Shown here piece after piece: positions 12,501 to 23,209 of a DNA stretch of 64,000 nucleotides (position 1 is its first letter; each line of letters starts with the position of its first letter). The notes below the pieces were generated by a model. That model did not search any database. It saw nothing but the letters and a program-made list of their open reading frames with translations, and had not been told where the DNA came from. The position numbers and the translations under genes were made by a program. Source of the DNA: Thunnus maccoyii (taxonomy: Eukaryota > Chordata > Actinopteri > Scombriformes > Scombridae); assembly GCF_910596095.1 (NCBI RefSeq), contig NC_056544.1, forward strand, positions 12,819,155-12,883,154. The letters run 5' to 3'.

Positions 12501-15500
12501 GTGGTGGCGGGGGGAGGAGAGGAAGGCGGCGGGAGGGGATATGGGGTTAGAGAGGAGGAGGAGGGGGGGGAGAAAGGAAGAAACAGAGAAGAGGAGGAAA
12601 TAGGGTGCCCAGAGAGCGAGAGTGGGAGGGAAAAAATGAGGTGGAGTAAGAACCATCAAACCCCAGTATGAATTCCCTTCAGTGATCTAACGAGAATACT
12701 TGGCAGAGATGAAGAAATGTGGCCATAAAGTAAAGGGCCGGCAAATACAACACACTATAAATACATGCTGCAAATGAGACTGGATGAATGAGTGGCTTCC
12801 CCCCCCCCCCCCCCCCTTTTTTTTTTTTTTTTTTTTTAACATCGGTGGTGCAGATACACAGCTGTAGGAGCTGGATGTCCTGTATTGCAGCTATTCCACT
12901 GCTTTGCAAGCCAAGGAGAGGCTTGAGATACCAAATGGAATGTGAAAAGGGGCGTAATCTGAAAACATGGGCTCCCATGGACCGACTGCAAAGGCTGAGA
13001 TATAGTTCATGGCTGCAGCATTTCTGGATGTGAGTACTCACGGAGGAGGGCAGACCGGGGGGCACCTTCCTGATCTTTTTTGGCTGTGATTCTGATGGGA
13101 GGGAAACAGAAGGTCACAGAAAGAGTGAAATAGATTAAAAACACACTGGTCTTAACTTTTTCCTAACTATACAATCATCAATAAAGGAATTCATTTATGC
13201 ACCCCCCTTCCTTCTGAAGCAATCTATCCATCTGTCTCATGACTACTCATTAATGCCTGATCAAAAGGTATTCTAATTTGATGTTTTTCAGTGACTTCCC
13301 AAATTGAGATCTCACAGTGATTTCACTTTCTCTAACTAAGCAGAAGTGAGATACTTTTACAAACCTCAGCAGGAGAAGTGATAATACACACTGACTTAAA
13401 TATACATCAGAAAAAAAAAAGTCAGTGACAACAGATTATCTTATGCATTAAGTACTGTCCTTGAAACAGTCCCTTAAAATCTTACCAATGGGGTCCTGGG
13501 AGGGTCGCCTGCGAGTGTTGCTCCCCTCATAGGAGGAATAAAACTGGGAGTTGGACTTCAGGCCAGACGGGGAAAGGGCGTTGGGACTGGGCATGGGTAT
13601 GTCACTGGGCATAAAGCCCGGCTATAGATGGTGTGAAAGAAAATACAAGCTAAGTAATGCAAAAGGATGCAATTAAGGAGGTAAATTCAAAGTGAGACTG
13701 GTAAAAGAAAATCTATGGAGGGACATAATTTCTCAAAAACAGCATGAGGAGAGAAGGGTTTATGCCTTTCTAGGTGATTTACCTGTGCTGCAAATGAGGA
13801 GTACGGTCCTCGCTCAGCCTTCCCTGTTAGGAGAAAAGAATATAAAATCAGGCCATGATCGTGAAAATTGGGCTTTAATGTCAATATAAAATCACAATCT
13901 GGCCATACCCCTCTCTCCATTTGGGTGCCTCCCATCTGTTGTGTGAGTATATATGATGTGTGGTATTTATGGCTCTGGACAGCAAAAACAACAACAAATT
14001 GGCCCATTCTAAATGGTTCAGGGGCAATTGTGCCCAACCTCTCTCCCCTCCCCTGACAGTTAAACAGAGGGGAGCTTTAGGCCACCGTAATCCCGAGGGA
14101 GAGCCTTGTTTGTGCATGGGTGCCCTTTACACCTCCCCCCTCCCCCTCACCCTCCCCCTCCCACTCCCACACTGAACACACAAACTGCAACACACAAACA
14201 AACCCCTCCTCCACAACGTCCCTGATTACCCTGCTCCCTTCATCCATCGCTACATAAGCATGAATATGGTTTGCCCTAAAGTGGTGCATTAGTGTATAAC
14301 CTGCTCTCTCTAACAAACAATCAATTCATTGTTTTGGTTCAGTCATGCCATCCTTTTATTAAACTTGTGTATTTCAACAACCATTTTCTCCATTTAAGTG
14401 AGCATTACAGGGTCAAAATTCTCCTGACTCTCTGTTTTCAAATGAAGACTATGTGACAGTTATTATGTCAATGCTTCAACAGATAAGTTATAAGTATATA
14501 TAAGTTATAATTTAAACTCTCTTACCAACAATCCCTGATCCAAATGTGGGGGCAGAGGCAATGCCCTCTTGCTCACTGTAAATACCTTCTTCTCCATAAC
14601 CCTGGAGGGAAGACATCAGAGGCTTTAGTGACAAAAATAATTATCTAAAACCCAAGGTCAATTCCACTTTTTTACACAAAAGCAACTATACAAGAAAAAA
14701 AAAAAACAGTGATGTGTGTTCATGTGAATGAATCAACACAGGTTATGCTACCCGGTGTGTAGCTCCCTCCGCAACAATAATCTTAATAATATTGTATTAT
14801 GTGTGATGCATTTTTATCTTTCAGAGTGAGTTTAGCGAGTAGATCATCTGTAAAATGTTTCCTCATGTGTGTGATGCAACTTGATTTTTAGTAAACTACT
14901 ACAATCTGAGCCTGGTCTTGAAACTGCGGGTGTGGGACCAGGCCATATGTGAGCGGTGAAAACTTAATATGACCTATAGACTGCTGTATAAATGGTGTTT
15001 AACACTTCATCATTCCATCTCATATATTAGATATGTTGTGAAAGGGGTATAAATTACACAATCACCCAAACCTAGGCAGTGTTTCAGTGAGGTACGAAAG
15101 CCAAATAGCATGACATCTACATGTCCAGCTTCAATGTAATAAGTGAAGATGAGCCGTACCCTTCCCTGGCTGAAAGATGGACTGTTCTGTTCTCCTGGCC
15201 CCCAGGAACCAGACCCACTCCTCTCATCTATACCTGGAAGACAAAGAAGTAGGTTAGGCCTATTAACCACCAAATTACAGACAGACTTTGAACAGGGATT
15301 CAAGTCTTTGCTTTGCGAAACTAAGTCTAACTTCTGAGAATGATGAAGTTGATCTGCTTTGATACAGGTTGTTCAGGCAGCTGAAAGTAACCTCCATTGA
15401 AGAGCTTCACTTCACAGCTCACACAGACAGCATAGTGACAGCGCTGTCACATAGCGTGGATATGAGCTGTAGGAAGTTTGAATAATTAACACCCAGTATG

Positions 15501-18500
15501 AGGCTCCCAGAATCATCCTCGACATTCTTCATTCTCCCACTCTGCTCCTTTACATTTTCCCATGGCAACAGTCATTCATAGCCCATCTATTTTCACACAT
15601 TTGGCCTACACCTTTGCCTTAACACAGACGCAAAGTCTCAATCTTACATAGCTGACACATGTTATCCCTGGCCGGAGCACTCCAGCTTTCAGAGAGGTGA
15701 ACGTGTTTGAAAGGAGTGATTTTAAAGATTGGTGAAGCAGAAATTCCTGCCCGTCCCCTTTCTCTCAATCTCCTCTAGTACTGCAACACAGCATCTCTGG
15801 GGGAAAGCTGAAGCTTAATTGCGTACTGATTTGCATAATTGTGCATATTAATGAAGCTAAGCTCAATGAATATTCATATTTTTGTTTTGTTGTCTAATTA
15901 AAAAGCGGAGAGGAGAGAAGGGAGGGGGGTAGAGGCGGGCTAGAATCATGACAGGATCAGCAGTAGAACAGAATGATGGGTCCACAGCGCTGAGAGCTGC
16001 TAGATTGCCGTGACAACTGTGATCTATACACACGACACCAGCGGAATAAGAGATGAAGGAGACAATGTCTTGTCCCCTCTCTATGGCTGACTGTCACTCT
16101 CCACGTCAATCAAAGACAATAAAGGAAAAGCATGAACCATTCGTTTGCGTTGTAGGTCGTCAGAACCAAAGCTCGAGACAAGAAAAATGTTCCAATTCAG
16201 TGTTGTTGGGATGCGGATTACAAGTAGCTCTTTAGACAAAGAAAATTGACCGGAGAGAAAAAGCTCATTATAAACTGTAATCTATTATATACTCATCTAT
16301 TAAAAGGACCACTGTGTAAGATTTAGGGGGATCTATTGGTAGAAGTGGAATATAATATTCATAAGTATATTTTAATTAGTGTATAATCACCTGAAAATAA
16401 GAACTGCTGTGTTTTCGTTGCATTAGAATGAGCCCTTTATATTACATAGGGAGTGGGTCCACATCCACAGAGGCCGCCATGTTGCACCGCCATGTTTCTA
16501 CAGTGGCCCAGAACAGACAAACCAAACAGTGGCTCTAGAGAAGACCTTTTGCATTTTTCGTGAGTTTCGCTGCCACCATAGATTCTCCTACACGCTTGAA
16601 AGGGAGGTGTGAGCACGAGGGGTATTCAGTTGGCTGCAATCTGCAACCTCACCGGTAAATGCCACTTAATCCAACACACTAGTCCATTAAGTACTAAATT
16701 GAAATAAATGAGTTGCAGTGTCAGATAGAATTTAAGCTCATAGAAAAGAGAACTTTTATTTTTGGGGCAATTGTAATAAAGTGGCCACATTTCATTATTG
16801 TTACCATGTAATCAGAAGCATGTAGCATATCAGAACTGTCTGAAAAAAAAATACTCAAAGCTAATTAGCGAGACATGAACATGTGGTATTTTTCTTTTTT
16901 CTCCTCTTTAGGACGACTGAAGATTGTAAGGCAGCAGAAAAAGAAGTGTGAAATGTCACCATCTATTCCACAACAGAAGGGTATATAAAAACTAGCTCTG
17001 TAAACCTTCTTGTATAAGAATACCTTTCTCCAGGCTGGTGATGTGGGGTTAACAGGTGTTATTCATGAAATAAGTGGGTGTTGTGAAGGAAATAATGAGA
17101 GGATTCATGTAAATTCAAACCAGGAAGAATAATTTTATGGAACAAATGTTTAAGCTACATGGGAAAGATGGACAAATGACAGACTAACAGGCATTAAAGA
17201 ATAATGTAAATTAATCTAAATTAACCCACATATTTTTTCTAATTAACTGATTGGATGATAAGCAGATGAAGGAAAAAACTGAAAAGACTCTCTTCAATTT
17301 ATTGGAAATTTCTGCTGTTTTCAGAACTGTTGCTAGGAATCCTGACAACACTAATTAAGTCCAATTAAAGATTACATAAAAGTATCTTTCTGGCCCCTCA
17401 GTGTATTTTATGAATGTACAGTAAGTATTTGGTTTGCCACTGTTGGAGCATGTGATAACAGCACAGTTTTGTAAGCGTGGTTGAGGTGATTTCCAGGTTA
17501 AAACACGTTTAGGCATCTATTAAAGCTAGGAAGTTGACAGGTTTGAGTTTTTAGATGTCTAGCGTTTTGCTGACTCTATTTCAACATTTCAAGTTCGACT
17601 GGATCTCTTGGATATATTTTTTTTTTGCAAAAGCCAAACAAAAGCTATCAGAACACATAATACTTTACATATACTACACTACAGTGTTATAATGCCAGTT
17701 CACACATAAGATGCCACCACAGTGATGGGAGCTGCTGACAGGTACATATGCTCCAATTTCTGTGGGACATCTTTGAAACCACTTAACTATATCACAAGGT
17801 TTGGTATCTTTAAGACAGCTTTGGTGACTTCCACAAAACAAACAACTGTTGGAGAGGCATTAGCTGCTGCTCAGGTGCATTCAGTGAATGGAGGAGAGGA
17901 CACTTTCAGTTGAATAGATAGTAGCCAGAAACAGGTAACTGATTGTTAAGTATCCACCCCATATGTCAAAATGACATGTTTTATTTATCCAGGTTGCTCT
18001 GTATATTTCAACAACATGCTTCACTTGAAAAAAAATATACTTGCCTGATTTTTTCCTCTAAAAATTGCAACATGTAACACCTTCTATACGTTCCTATGCT
18101 AGAGACTCATCTGTGTGATCCTTCAGGAAGTAGTCTCTAGGCACCAGATTCATATACTGTAAGTTTCCATAGCTCTCCTTGGCTATACATTCGATGTTCA
18201 GGTGACTGCCTCTATAATTTCCTTGTGCTTATGAGAGCTTGTTGCATATAGTTATGTACTGGAAATAGAAATAGTTTGATGATCAGGCAGCAGAGATTTA
18301 ATGCTAGTCTTCGTGGCCTTGATAGCTTCATCAGTGTATTTTAAGCTTTCATTTCAGGTGGTTGGGTAAAAATATACCAACAATCTCCGATGCTGCAACT
18401 ATGGAAAAACACTGCTTACAAAGAATCTTAAAACAGATCACAGAATGGGACCCTTTTTTTTCAGTATGAGCACATGTTTGTCAGAACTGTGATTGGATTT

Positions 18501-21500
18501 CCTCTTTCTTACTATCTCCAGCAGGGTCTCCTTGATTGTGACTAATTTCTTCTTTCACCTCTTCAGTCTCTTTCACACATTGCACACACACACACACACA
18601 CATATATATTTGTCTTTTTAATATGTGCCTCTGACCTGGTTTGATAAAACATATCACACTGCTGAGTCAAATGCAGCAGATCTAGTTTTCAGGTCAGAAT
18701 GACATTTCGATCAAAATCACACTTTCAAACACAATTAATCCTGTTGTTTCAAATGACAAAATTACATATAATTCTGTGTTATTTCTACGAAAGATTTTCA
18801 TTAAGGTCGTGAGAAGTGCTAAAACCATGAGATAAACATGAGTAGTTCACTACTCAGACAGCCTAACAGGATGGAAAAAGAGAAATGGAGAAAAGGGTGA
18901 GTAACATCAGACAAATTCTCTACCCCAATGCACTTCTCCCAGCATGCAACGCCCCTTTAAGCATGGCTAGTCTATAATTACACAGGAAGAGATACTGGAA
19001 ACAGACAGCCAGCCTGAGTCATAGGCTTCATGGACAAAACTCCAGCACATACATTGACCAAACTTGCAGACATGTCTTCGTTTTTACAGGAACACTGCCC
19101 CCGGCACCTATAACTGAGTGTGTCGTTCTGTCTACACACCTTCTTCCTTCCCTTGGCAAAGTGAGTCACACAGACACAAAGCATGATGTCAGATCAAATC
19201 TCAAGAGTGAACACTGTTAATGAAATACTGAACAATGTACAATAACACAGACTTGGCTGTTTTAACCTGTGAGTCACCGGAGACTTCTCAAACACAACGC
19301 AGTGTGGTCTAACCCACTAACATATACAGTTCATCTTACATTTGCACGTCTTTGTTCTGACACCGTGTGAAATTATATACACTTTTATGTGCCAGAAAAT
19401 CCAAATATAAACAGCACATTCACTTGTGACTTTTACATCCTTAAGTCTCTGTTTCATTTACACATCTGTGTTTGAAAAATGGAACATTTCATGCAAATTT
19501 GGATCACCTCCCCTTCTGCATTTCAGCTCATACCAATGTTTAAAAATACATTTCAGGATTCTCGGTTTCCAGTGACCAAAAAATGAAAGTGCACTGGAAA
19601 TTACTTTAACCGACTAGTCAAAGGGATCTGACAAATTTACCAAGCACATGAGACCAGAGCAGAGATATAATCCTCACTGAAGGCTCTAAGAGGGAGGCTC
19701 CCCGTAGCCACACATGTTAAACCTCCACATACCCAAAACCTTAACCATACTGGGAAAAAAAGGCATCGTACTGACTCTATGAAGAAAACACGTGGCAGCT
19801 GCTCCACAGAGAGTAGAAATATAGTTTGACTAAGTCACATTCTTTGATACTAATATGATAGCACAGTGTTGAATAAAGAGATAAACTACCAACTTAACTA
19901 CAAATAGACAGACATGAATGGTACACTAAGGCGCAGTTTGCCTCTGAAATCTTTCTTTGATGCTGCCTGTATCCAACAGTACTGCTCTGACCTTTCTTTC
20001 TGAAATAGTCTTGTTTTCTTTCTGAAAGCGAAATGAGAAGATCCGTACACAAAAAGACATGTTAAATTATTATTATTATTTGTTGTTTAGTGTGGGTTAC
20101 ATGCTTTTAGGCCTGCAACTAACGATTCTTTTCATTATCAATCTGTCGATTATGTTCTTGATTAATCGATTAATTGTTTGGTCTGTGAAAATGTCGAAAA
20201 ATGTTGATCACTGTTTCCCAAAGACTAAGATGACGTCCCCAGATGACTTGTTTTGTCTCAACCAACAGCCCACAACACAAAAAAATTTATCTCAAACAAT
20301 TAATTGATTATTAAGATAGTTGGTGATTAATTTAATAGTCGACAACAAATCGATTAATTGCCTAATCGTTATTGCTCTACATGCTTTAACTATTTCATGA
20401 TGAACAAAAGTGTATCCATCTTCCCAGCACTTCGGTGCAGCGTCTCTGCTTACAACACCAGTTTGAAGATACAGTTCACAGGCACAGGTTTTAGTAGGGG
20501 TCTCTCTACAAGCACAACTGTACCATAACCTAACTGTGTGACGCCGAGACTCCAGGAAGTCATTGCGCCTGGCTGTTGTTCACTAAGAAATAGTGGTTTT
20601 TGTAGTTTTTACATTTCTGATTGTTTACAGATTAAAATAGTGAGATAAAACTTGTTATTTAGAGAATTTTAGAGGTGTTGGTTGGTGTGTTTTTTAAACT
20701 TTGAGAGAGCTAGACTAGCCATTTCAGCTGCCTTTAGTCCTTATGATAAGCTAAGCTGATCGTCTACTGGCTCTTGCTTCATAGTTAATGCAGACATCAG
20801 TGGCATCGAGCTTCTCATTTAAATCCAGGGTGCAAAATTAACTTTTTTGTCCAACCCCCAAATGGCTAGTGAATATTTAAATTTTACCACTCACTCAATA
20901 GATTACCATTGTTTTTTTTGGCTGGTGAGTGAAGCAAATCTACTTGCCACTTGCATATTTAACCAGCATTTGCCTGGTGGCTGGTGCTAATTTTGTGCGC
21001 CATTTAAATCTCAAAAACAACTCAAATAAGTGTATTTCTCAAAATGTTGATCTATTCCTTTAAGGTGATACTACACCCAAAATATTAAAGAGTATCATAC
21101 ACTAACCCTCTGATTTCCACTGAGGTAAACTTGAAATCCTGTCAGTTATAATGGATTCTGATGATAAGAGAAGGAAAAGGAGAAAAAAAAATCCTATGTC
21201 CAACGAAACTTCTCATACCACTCCTGTATCATATTTCATTTCTCCACTGTGCATCTATATGCTCGGTTACAAGATGCAGGAGTGCTGTTCTAAGGACGAT
21301 GTGAACTTTTTTTTCCTGCTGTGAAAACAGTCACTGCAGGGATCCAAATGACGTGAATTCAAGCTGACCACAGTGTTTGTTCTCTGTGTAGAAGCTACAT
21401 GCAACATTTTTACCACCAACTTTCAACTCTACAGAGGTAGAGTATGTGATATTCAAAGGACAGATTTTGGGTGGAGCGTAATTTTTAAGTCTAGGGACAA

Positions 21501-23166
21501 TGCCACGAGCAGCCGTTGGATTGATAACATCTATGTGTGTCTTTTATAAGCATGCATCTCACCGTCACAAAAGCAAATGTAAGTGGCCCTCAAGTGAATA
21601 GAAGAAATAGAGCCCCCTATACCCCGCCCAGTCACCGCTTGCTTTGTCTTTCATCTTAGCTTCAATATCCTGTTTCATTTCTATTGCCAGCCGAAAGACC
21701 TACTGCACTTCTAGAGATACGAGGGTGACAGAGGAGGGTTCATGTAGGGCAAGTGGATCTGCCACAGTAGAAACAGAGCTGAAGTTTACCACTTCTTACA
21801 CATGACAGCAATACAGAAGAAGCGCCCAGAAATGCCAAAGAGAAAGTCTCCCTGAGGCTGTCTGTTTATAGTAAGCTGCATGCGTGTCTTAAAACTGACT
21901 ATGAGGGTTGGGCTGGTAAAGTTGATGACGAGGATGGATAATGGCTCTAGGTGAAAATGAGTTATGCGGAGAGGAAAAGTAGGGTGCGAGATTGCAGGAC
22001 GAGGGAATACACTTTTTCACAGAGTAAGCAAGGAAGATTAATTGGGCTGTTCCCATCAACCCCCACCCTCTGCCTTTGTGCTCAGTGATTGAATGGCAAC
22101 AGCTGAGAAGGTGAGGGAAGGGACACCTGCAAAGCATGGATGAGGAAGTGTAGAGGGGATGACGCTTGATCTGCATAACATAAAATAACCTGGAAATCTT
22201 TCCTGAGGATCCATATGTAATCTGGGATCTGGAAAGCAATTCATGAGAGTGGGGAACAATTTCCTTTTCTATTACTATTCAAAACACCACTAGTAGTAGT
22301 GTGACTGCAAGACACCCGTCACTACTATGTTTTACTGTCAGGACACATACCGCGGAGCATTACAAAGCAATAAAAGCCAGTTCAACAGTAGGTTCAAGTG
22401 AGAGAAAGAAGGTAAACCCTTTATTTCATCGTAATGGTGTTTTATTGGTGTTTCATTTTTAAAAAGAGAATCCAGTCCACAAGAATAAAGCTATTTTTTT
22501 TTTTTAATCACAAGGGCATTCCAGGCAGAAAAAGAAACTCAAAGAAATTAAGAAATAATAAAAGACAGAAGAAAAGAAAAGAAATTGCTACATGACAGTC
22601 ACTAAAGCCAAAGGGACCATGGAAACGGCAATAAAAAAGGTTTATTTTTGTCTTACCTGAAAACTGACTGCTGGCAAGAGTAGTCGGCCGATTCTTGCCG
22701 TTTGAAACTGGAGGCTCAAACATCTGAAATGAAAGGAATTAACTGTAAACAAACCACTGCAAGTCAATGTAAGACACTGAAATGATGATTAGGGGATAAT
22801 TCAAACTATCCTATTCTATACCCTACACTGTTAAGCCAAGAGCTACAATGAACATAAAGCAATCCAGGCATTCCAGCTTTTACTTAGTACTGAAATTAAA
22901 GTGGCACAACAATAGTCTTGTTAAAAGAAAAAGTGTATGAAGTACGCGCTACAATCCTTCAAACCCTGACCAACTGACCAGTCCCTGGATGCCATCATAT
23001 TCATTCAAAATTTCAACCTATTTGACAACTTCATTCAATATTTCTTATGAAAGTTAAAATGTTGGATGGATGCAAACTCGACAAAATCAAGCAATCTTCA
23101 GAAAAATCTTACCGCGCTAAAATCCAGCAAGTCGCTGAGCTCCTTGTCTGTTCCCACTGCAGCCAT
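3407..23166 (-). CDS. tcf3: Transcription factor E2-alpha (Tcf3/E2A), class I bHLH E-protein
   Basis: Nuclear bHLH activator that binds E-boxes as a homodimer or with tissue-specific bHLH partners. Coding exons on the minus strand, 5' to 3': 23166-23113, 22723-22657, 15233-15160, 14601-14526, 13823-13783, 13621-13486, 13091-13042, 11603-11504, 11105-10969, 10854-10704, 10581-10523, 10364-10286, 8333-8257, 8109-7936, 7812-7701, 7563-7431, then either 5916-5678 (E12) or 4200-3965 (E47), then 3546-3407. Every junction keeps phase, giving 632 or 631 aa against about 650 in human. Visible landmarks in order: AD1 (ELSDLLDFS), NLS ([15 protein letters not shown]), AD2 ([16 protein letters not shown]), the acidic [10 protein letters not shown] stretch, bHLH, and a tail with [22 protein letters not shown] 23166 has A at -3 and G at +4 and matches the internal human Met before the AD1 region. 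TCF4 and TCF12 are the alternatives; linkage to onecut3 and the C-terminal tail favour Tcf3. No frame damage was seen. Confidence 0.93.
3965..4200 (-). CDS. tcf3: tcf3 alternative bHLH exon, E47-type
   Basis: The exon encodes a short acidic lead ([18 protein letters not shown]), basic region [20 protein letters not shown], helix 1 [11 protein letters not shown], loop QSDKAQTKL and helix 2 [26 protein letters not shown] and [10 protein letters not shown] are diagnostic of E47 rather than E12. The acceptor is preceded by a long C/T-rich tract and CTGCAG; the donor is GTAGGT. Phases are 2 in and 1 out. The helix-1 Cys normally found in E2A proteins is Val here (GRMVQ). Confidence 0.93.
5678..5916 (-). 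CDS. tcf3: tcf3 alternative bHLH exon, E12-type
   Basis: The exon encodes acidic [18 protein letters not shown], basic region [20 protein letters not shown], helix 1 [11 protein letters not shown], loop SYEKPQTKL and helix 2 [25 protein letters not shown] and [10 protein letters not shown] identify the E12 version. It lies upstream of the E47-type exon in transcript order and has the same boundary phases (2 in, 1 out), so either exon joins exons 7431-7563 and 3407-3546 in frame. Joining both would shift the frame. Donor GTCAGT, acceptor CACTAG. Confidence 0.93.
7431..7563 (-). CDS. tcf3: tcf3 exon preceding the alternative bHLH pair
   Basis: Encodes the SUMO-consensus-like IKRED and an acidic, Ser/Asp-rich linker ([18 protein letters not shown]) before the bHLH. 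Its 5' splice site is TCAAG then GTGTCT, a poor match to consensus for a constitutive donor. It is the donor shared by the two mutually exclusive bHLH exons. Confidence 0.85.
7936..8109 (-). CDS. tcf3: tcf3 exon encoding activation domain 2 (loop-helix)
   Basis: A 58-codon exon, phase 0 on both sides. It starts with [19 protein letters not shown], the amphipathic AD2 helix conserved in E-proteins (human SKIEDHLDEAIHVLRSHA), then a Gly/Leu-rich stretch. AD2 recruits co-activators. The phase-0 boundaries would allow clean skipping, although I see no sign that it is skipped. Confidence 0.9.
9225..9537. repeat. Interspersed MITE-like repeat, family A copy 1 (intron of tcf3)
   Basis: Begins AGGACTGCAACTAATGATTA and ends with the inverse pattern TAATTGTTGCAGCTCT. 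The interior is rich in GATTAATC-type words, with 'TTGTTTGGTCCATAAAATGTC' motifs. Related copies lie at 20109-20379 and 25187-25551. Terminal inverted repeats without coding capacity fit a non-autonomous DNA transposon. I recognise it as a common fish repeat type from memory, without a database name. Confidence 0.75.
10969..11105 (-). CDS. tcf3: tcf3 exon with tandem (NAGNAG) acceptor
   Basis: Encodes a Pro/Gly/His-rich part of the transactivation region ([10 protein letters not shown] and on). The acceptor reads GACAGAAG on the minus strand, so exon starts after CAG (11105) or after AAG (11102) both keep frame. They differ only by one Glu codon. Confidence 0.85.
12330..12640 (+). repeat. Long polypurine tract (pyrimidine-rich in tcf3 pre-mRNA)
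   Basis: Roughly 300 bases of mainly A and G on the plus strand with few interruptions, including GGGGGGGGAGAAAGGAAGAA-type runs. In the tcf3 sense strand this is a C/T tract inside the intron between exons 11504-11603 and 13042-13091. Confidence 0.7.
12799..12837 (+). repeat. C18-T21 homopolymer junction
   Basis: Eighteen C followed directly by twenty-one T on the plus strand; the tcf3 transcript would read A21-G18. Lengths are as given in the assembly and such runs are often mis-sized. Confidence 0.85.
13042..13091 (-). CDS. tcf3: tcf3 exon encoding the nuclear localisation signal
   Basis: A 50-nt exon that completes a Glu codon and reads [16 protein letters not shown], almost identical to the conserved E2A NLS segment (human [15 protein letters not shown]). 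Donor GTGAGT, acceptor CATCAG. Confidence 0.92.
14131..14170 (-). other. Intronic G-quadruplex-prone tract (sense strand of tcf3)
   Basis: The minus strand carries seven runs of 3 to 6 G separated by 1-2 nt loops, between exons 14526-14601 and 13783-13823. It fits a G4-forming, hnRNP H/F-type intronic sequence. Confidence 0.6.
15775..15915. promoter_or_regulatory. Candidate conserved noncoding element in tcf3 intron
   Basis: A dense array of homeodomain/POU words: CTTAATTGCG, the octamer ATTTGCAT (15829-15836), GCATATTAATGA (15843-15854), GAATATTCATA and TCTAATTAAAA. It lies within the 7.4-kb intron between 15233 and 22657. Constraint cannot be tested here; the call rests on motif density and on a shared 12-mer with the element near 30.9 kb. 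Confidence 0.45.
16306..16685. repeat. MITE-like repeat, family B, in a tcf3 intron
   Basis: Ends form imperfect inverted repeats: left GGACCACTGTGTAAGATTTA, right end inverted reads GGACTAGTGTGTTGGATTAA. The interior has the recognisable fish repeat phrases GCCGCCATGTTGCACCGCCA and CAGTTGGCTGCAATCTGCAA. It has no coding capacity. Confidence 0.75.
20109..20379. repeat. Interspersed MITE-like repeat, family A copy 2
   Basis: Shares with copy 1 the start GCCTGCAACTAACGATT, the internal TTAATTGTTTGGTC, the GTTGATCACTGTTTCCCAAAG segment, and the end TAATCGTTATTGCTCT. Confidence 0.75.
20826..21001. repeat. Interspersed repeat, family C copy 1
   Basis: Shares several blocks with 25685-25815: AGGGTGCAAAA, GGCTAGTGAAT, GGCTGGTGAGTGAAG, CTGCCACTTGCA-like and GCTAATTTTGTG. 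No clear terminal inverted repeats or coding frame were found. Confidence 0.6.
21060..21490. repeat. Possible foldback element in tcf3 intron
   Basis: The ends carry short inverted words: ACTACACCCAAAAT at the left and ATTTTGGGTGGAGC at the right, about 400 bp apart. No open frame of interest lies between them. It could be a MITE or chance. Confidence 0.4.
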
Positions 23167-23209
23167 TCTCTGCTGCTGTTCACTTGGCCCTTTCAGTCTC
23201 AGCAAGTGG
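23113..23209 (-). CDS. tcf3: tcf3 first coding exon (AD1 / p300-binding motif)
   Basis: After a CCTGTAG acceptor come 43 nt of 5' UTR, then ATG at 23166. It encodes [18 protein letters not shown] and ends at a GTAAGA donor in phase 0. ELSDLLDFS is the LDFS/LxxLL-like AD1 (PCET) motif that contacts the CBP/p300 KIX domain. The in-frame codons upstream of the ATG (GPSEQQQR) have no stop but no Met, so the start corresponds to human Met7 rather than Met1. Confidence 0.92.

Noticed and set aside
12402-12659. Pro/Ser/Leu-rich minus-strand frame
   Set aside because: Translation of the polypurine/polypyrimidine tract in a tcf3 intron.
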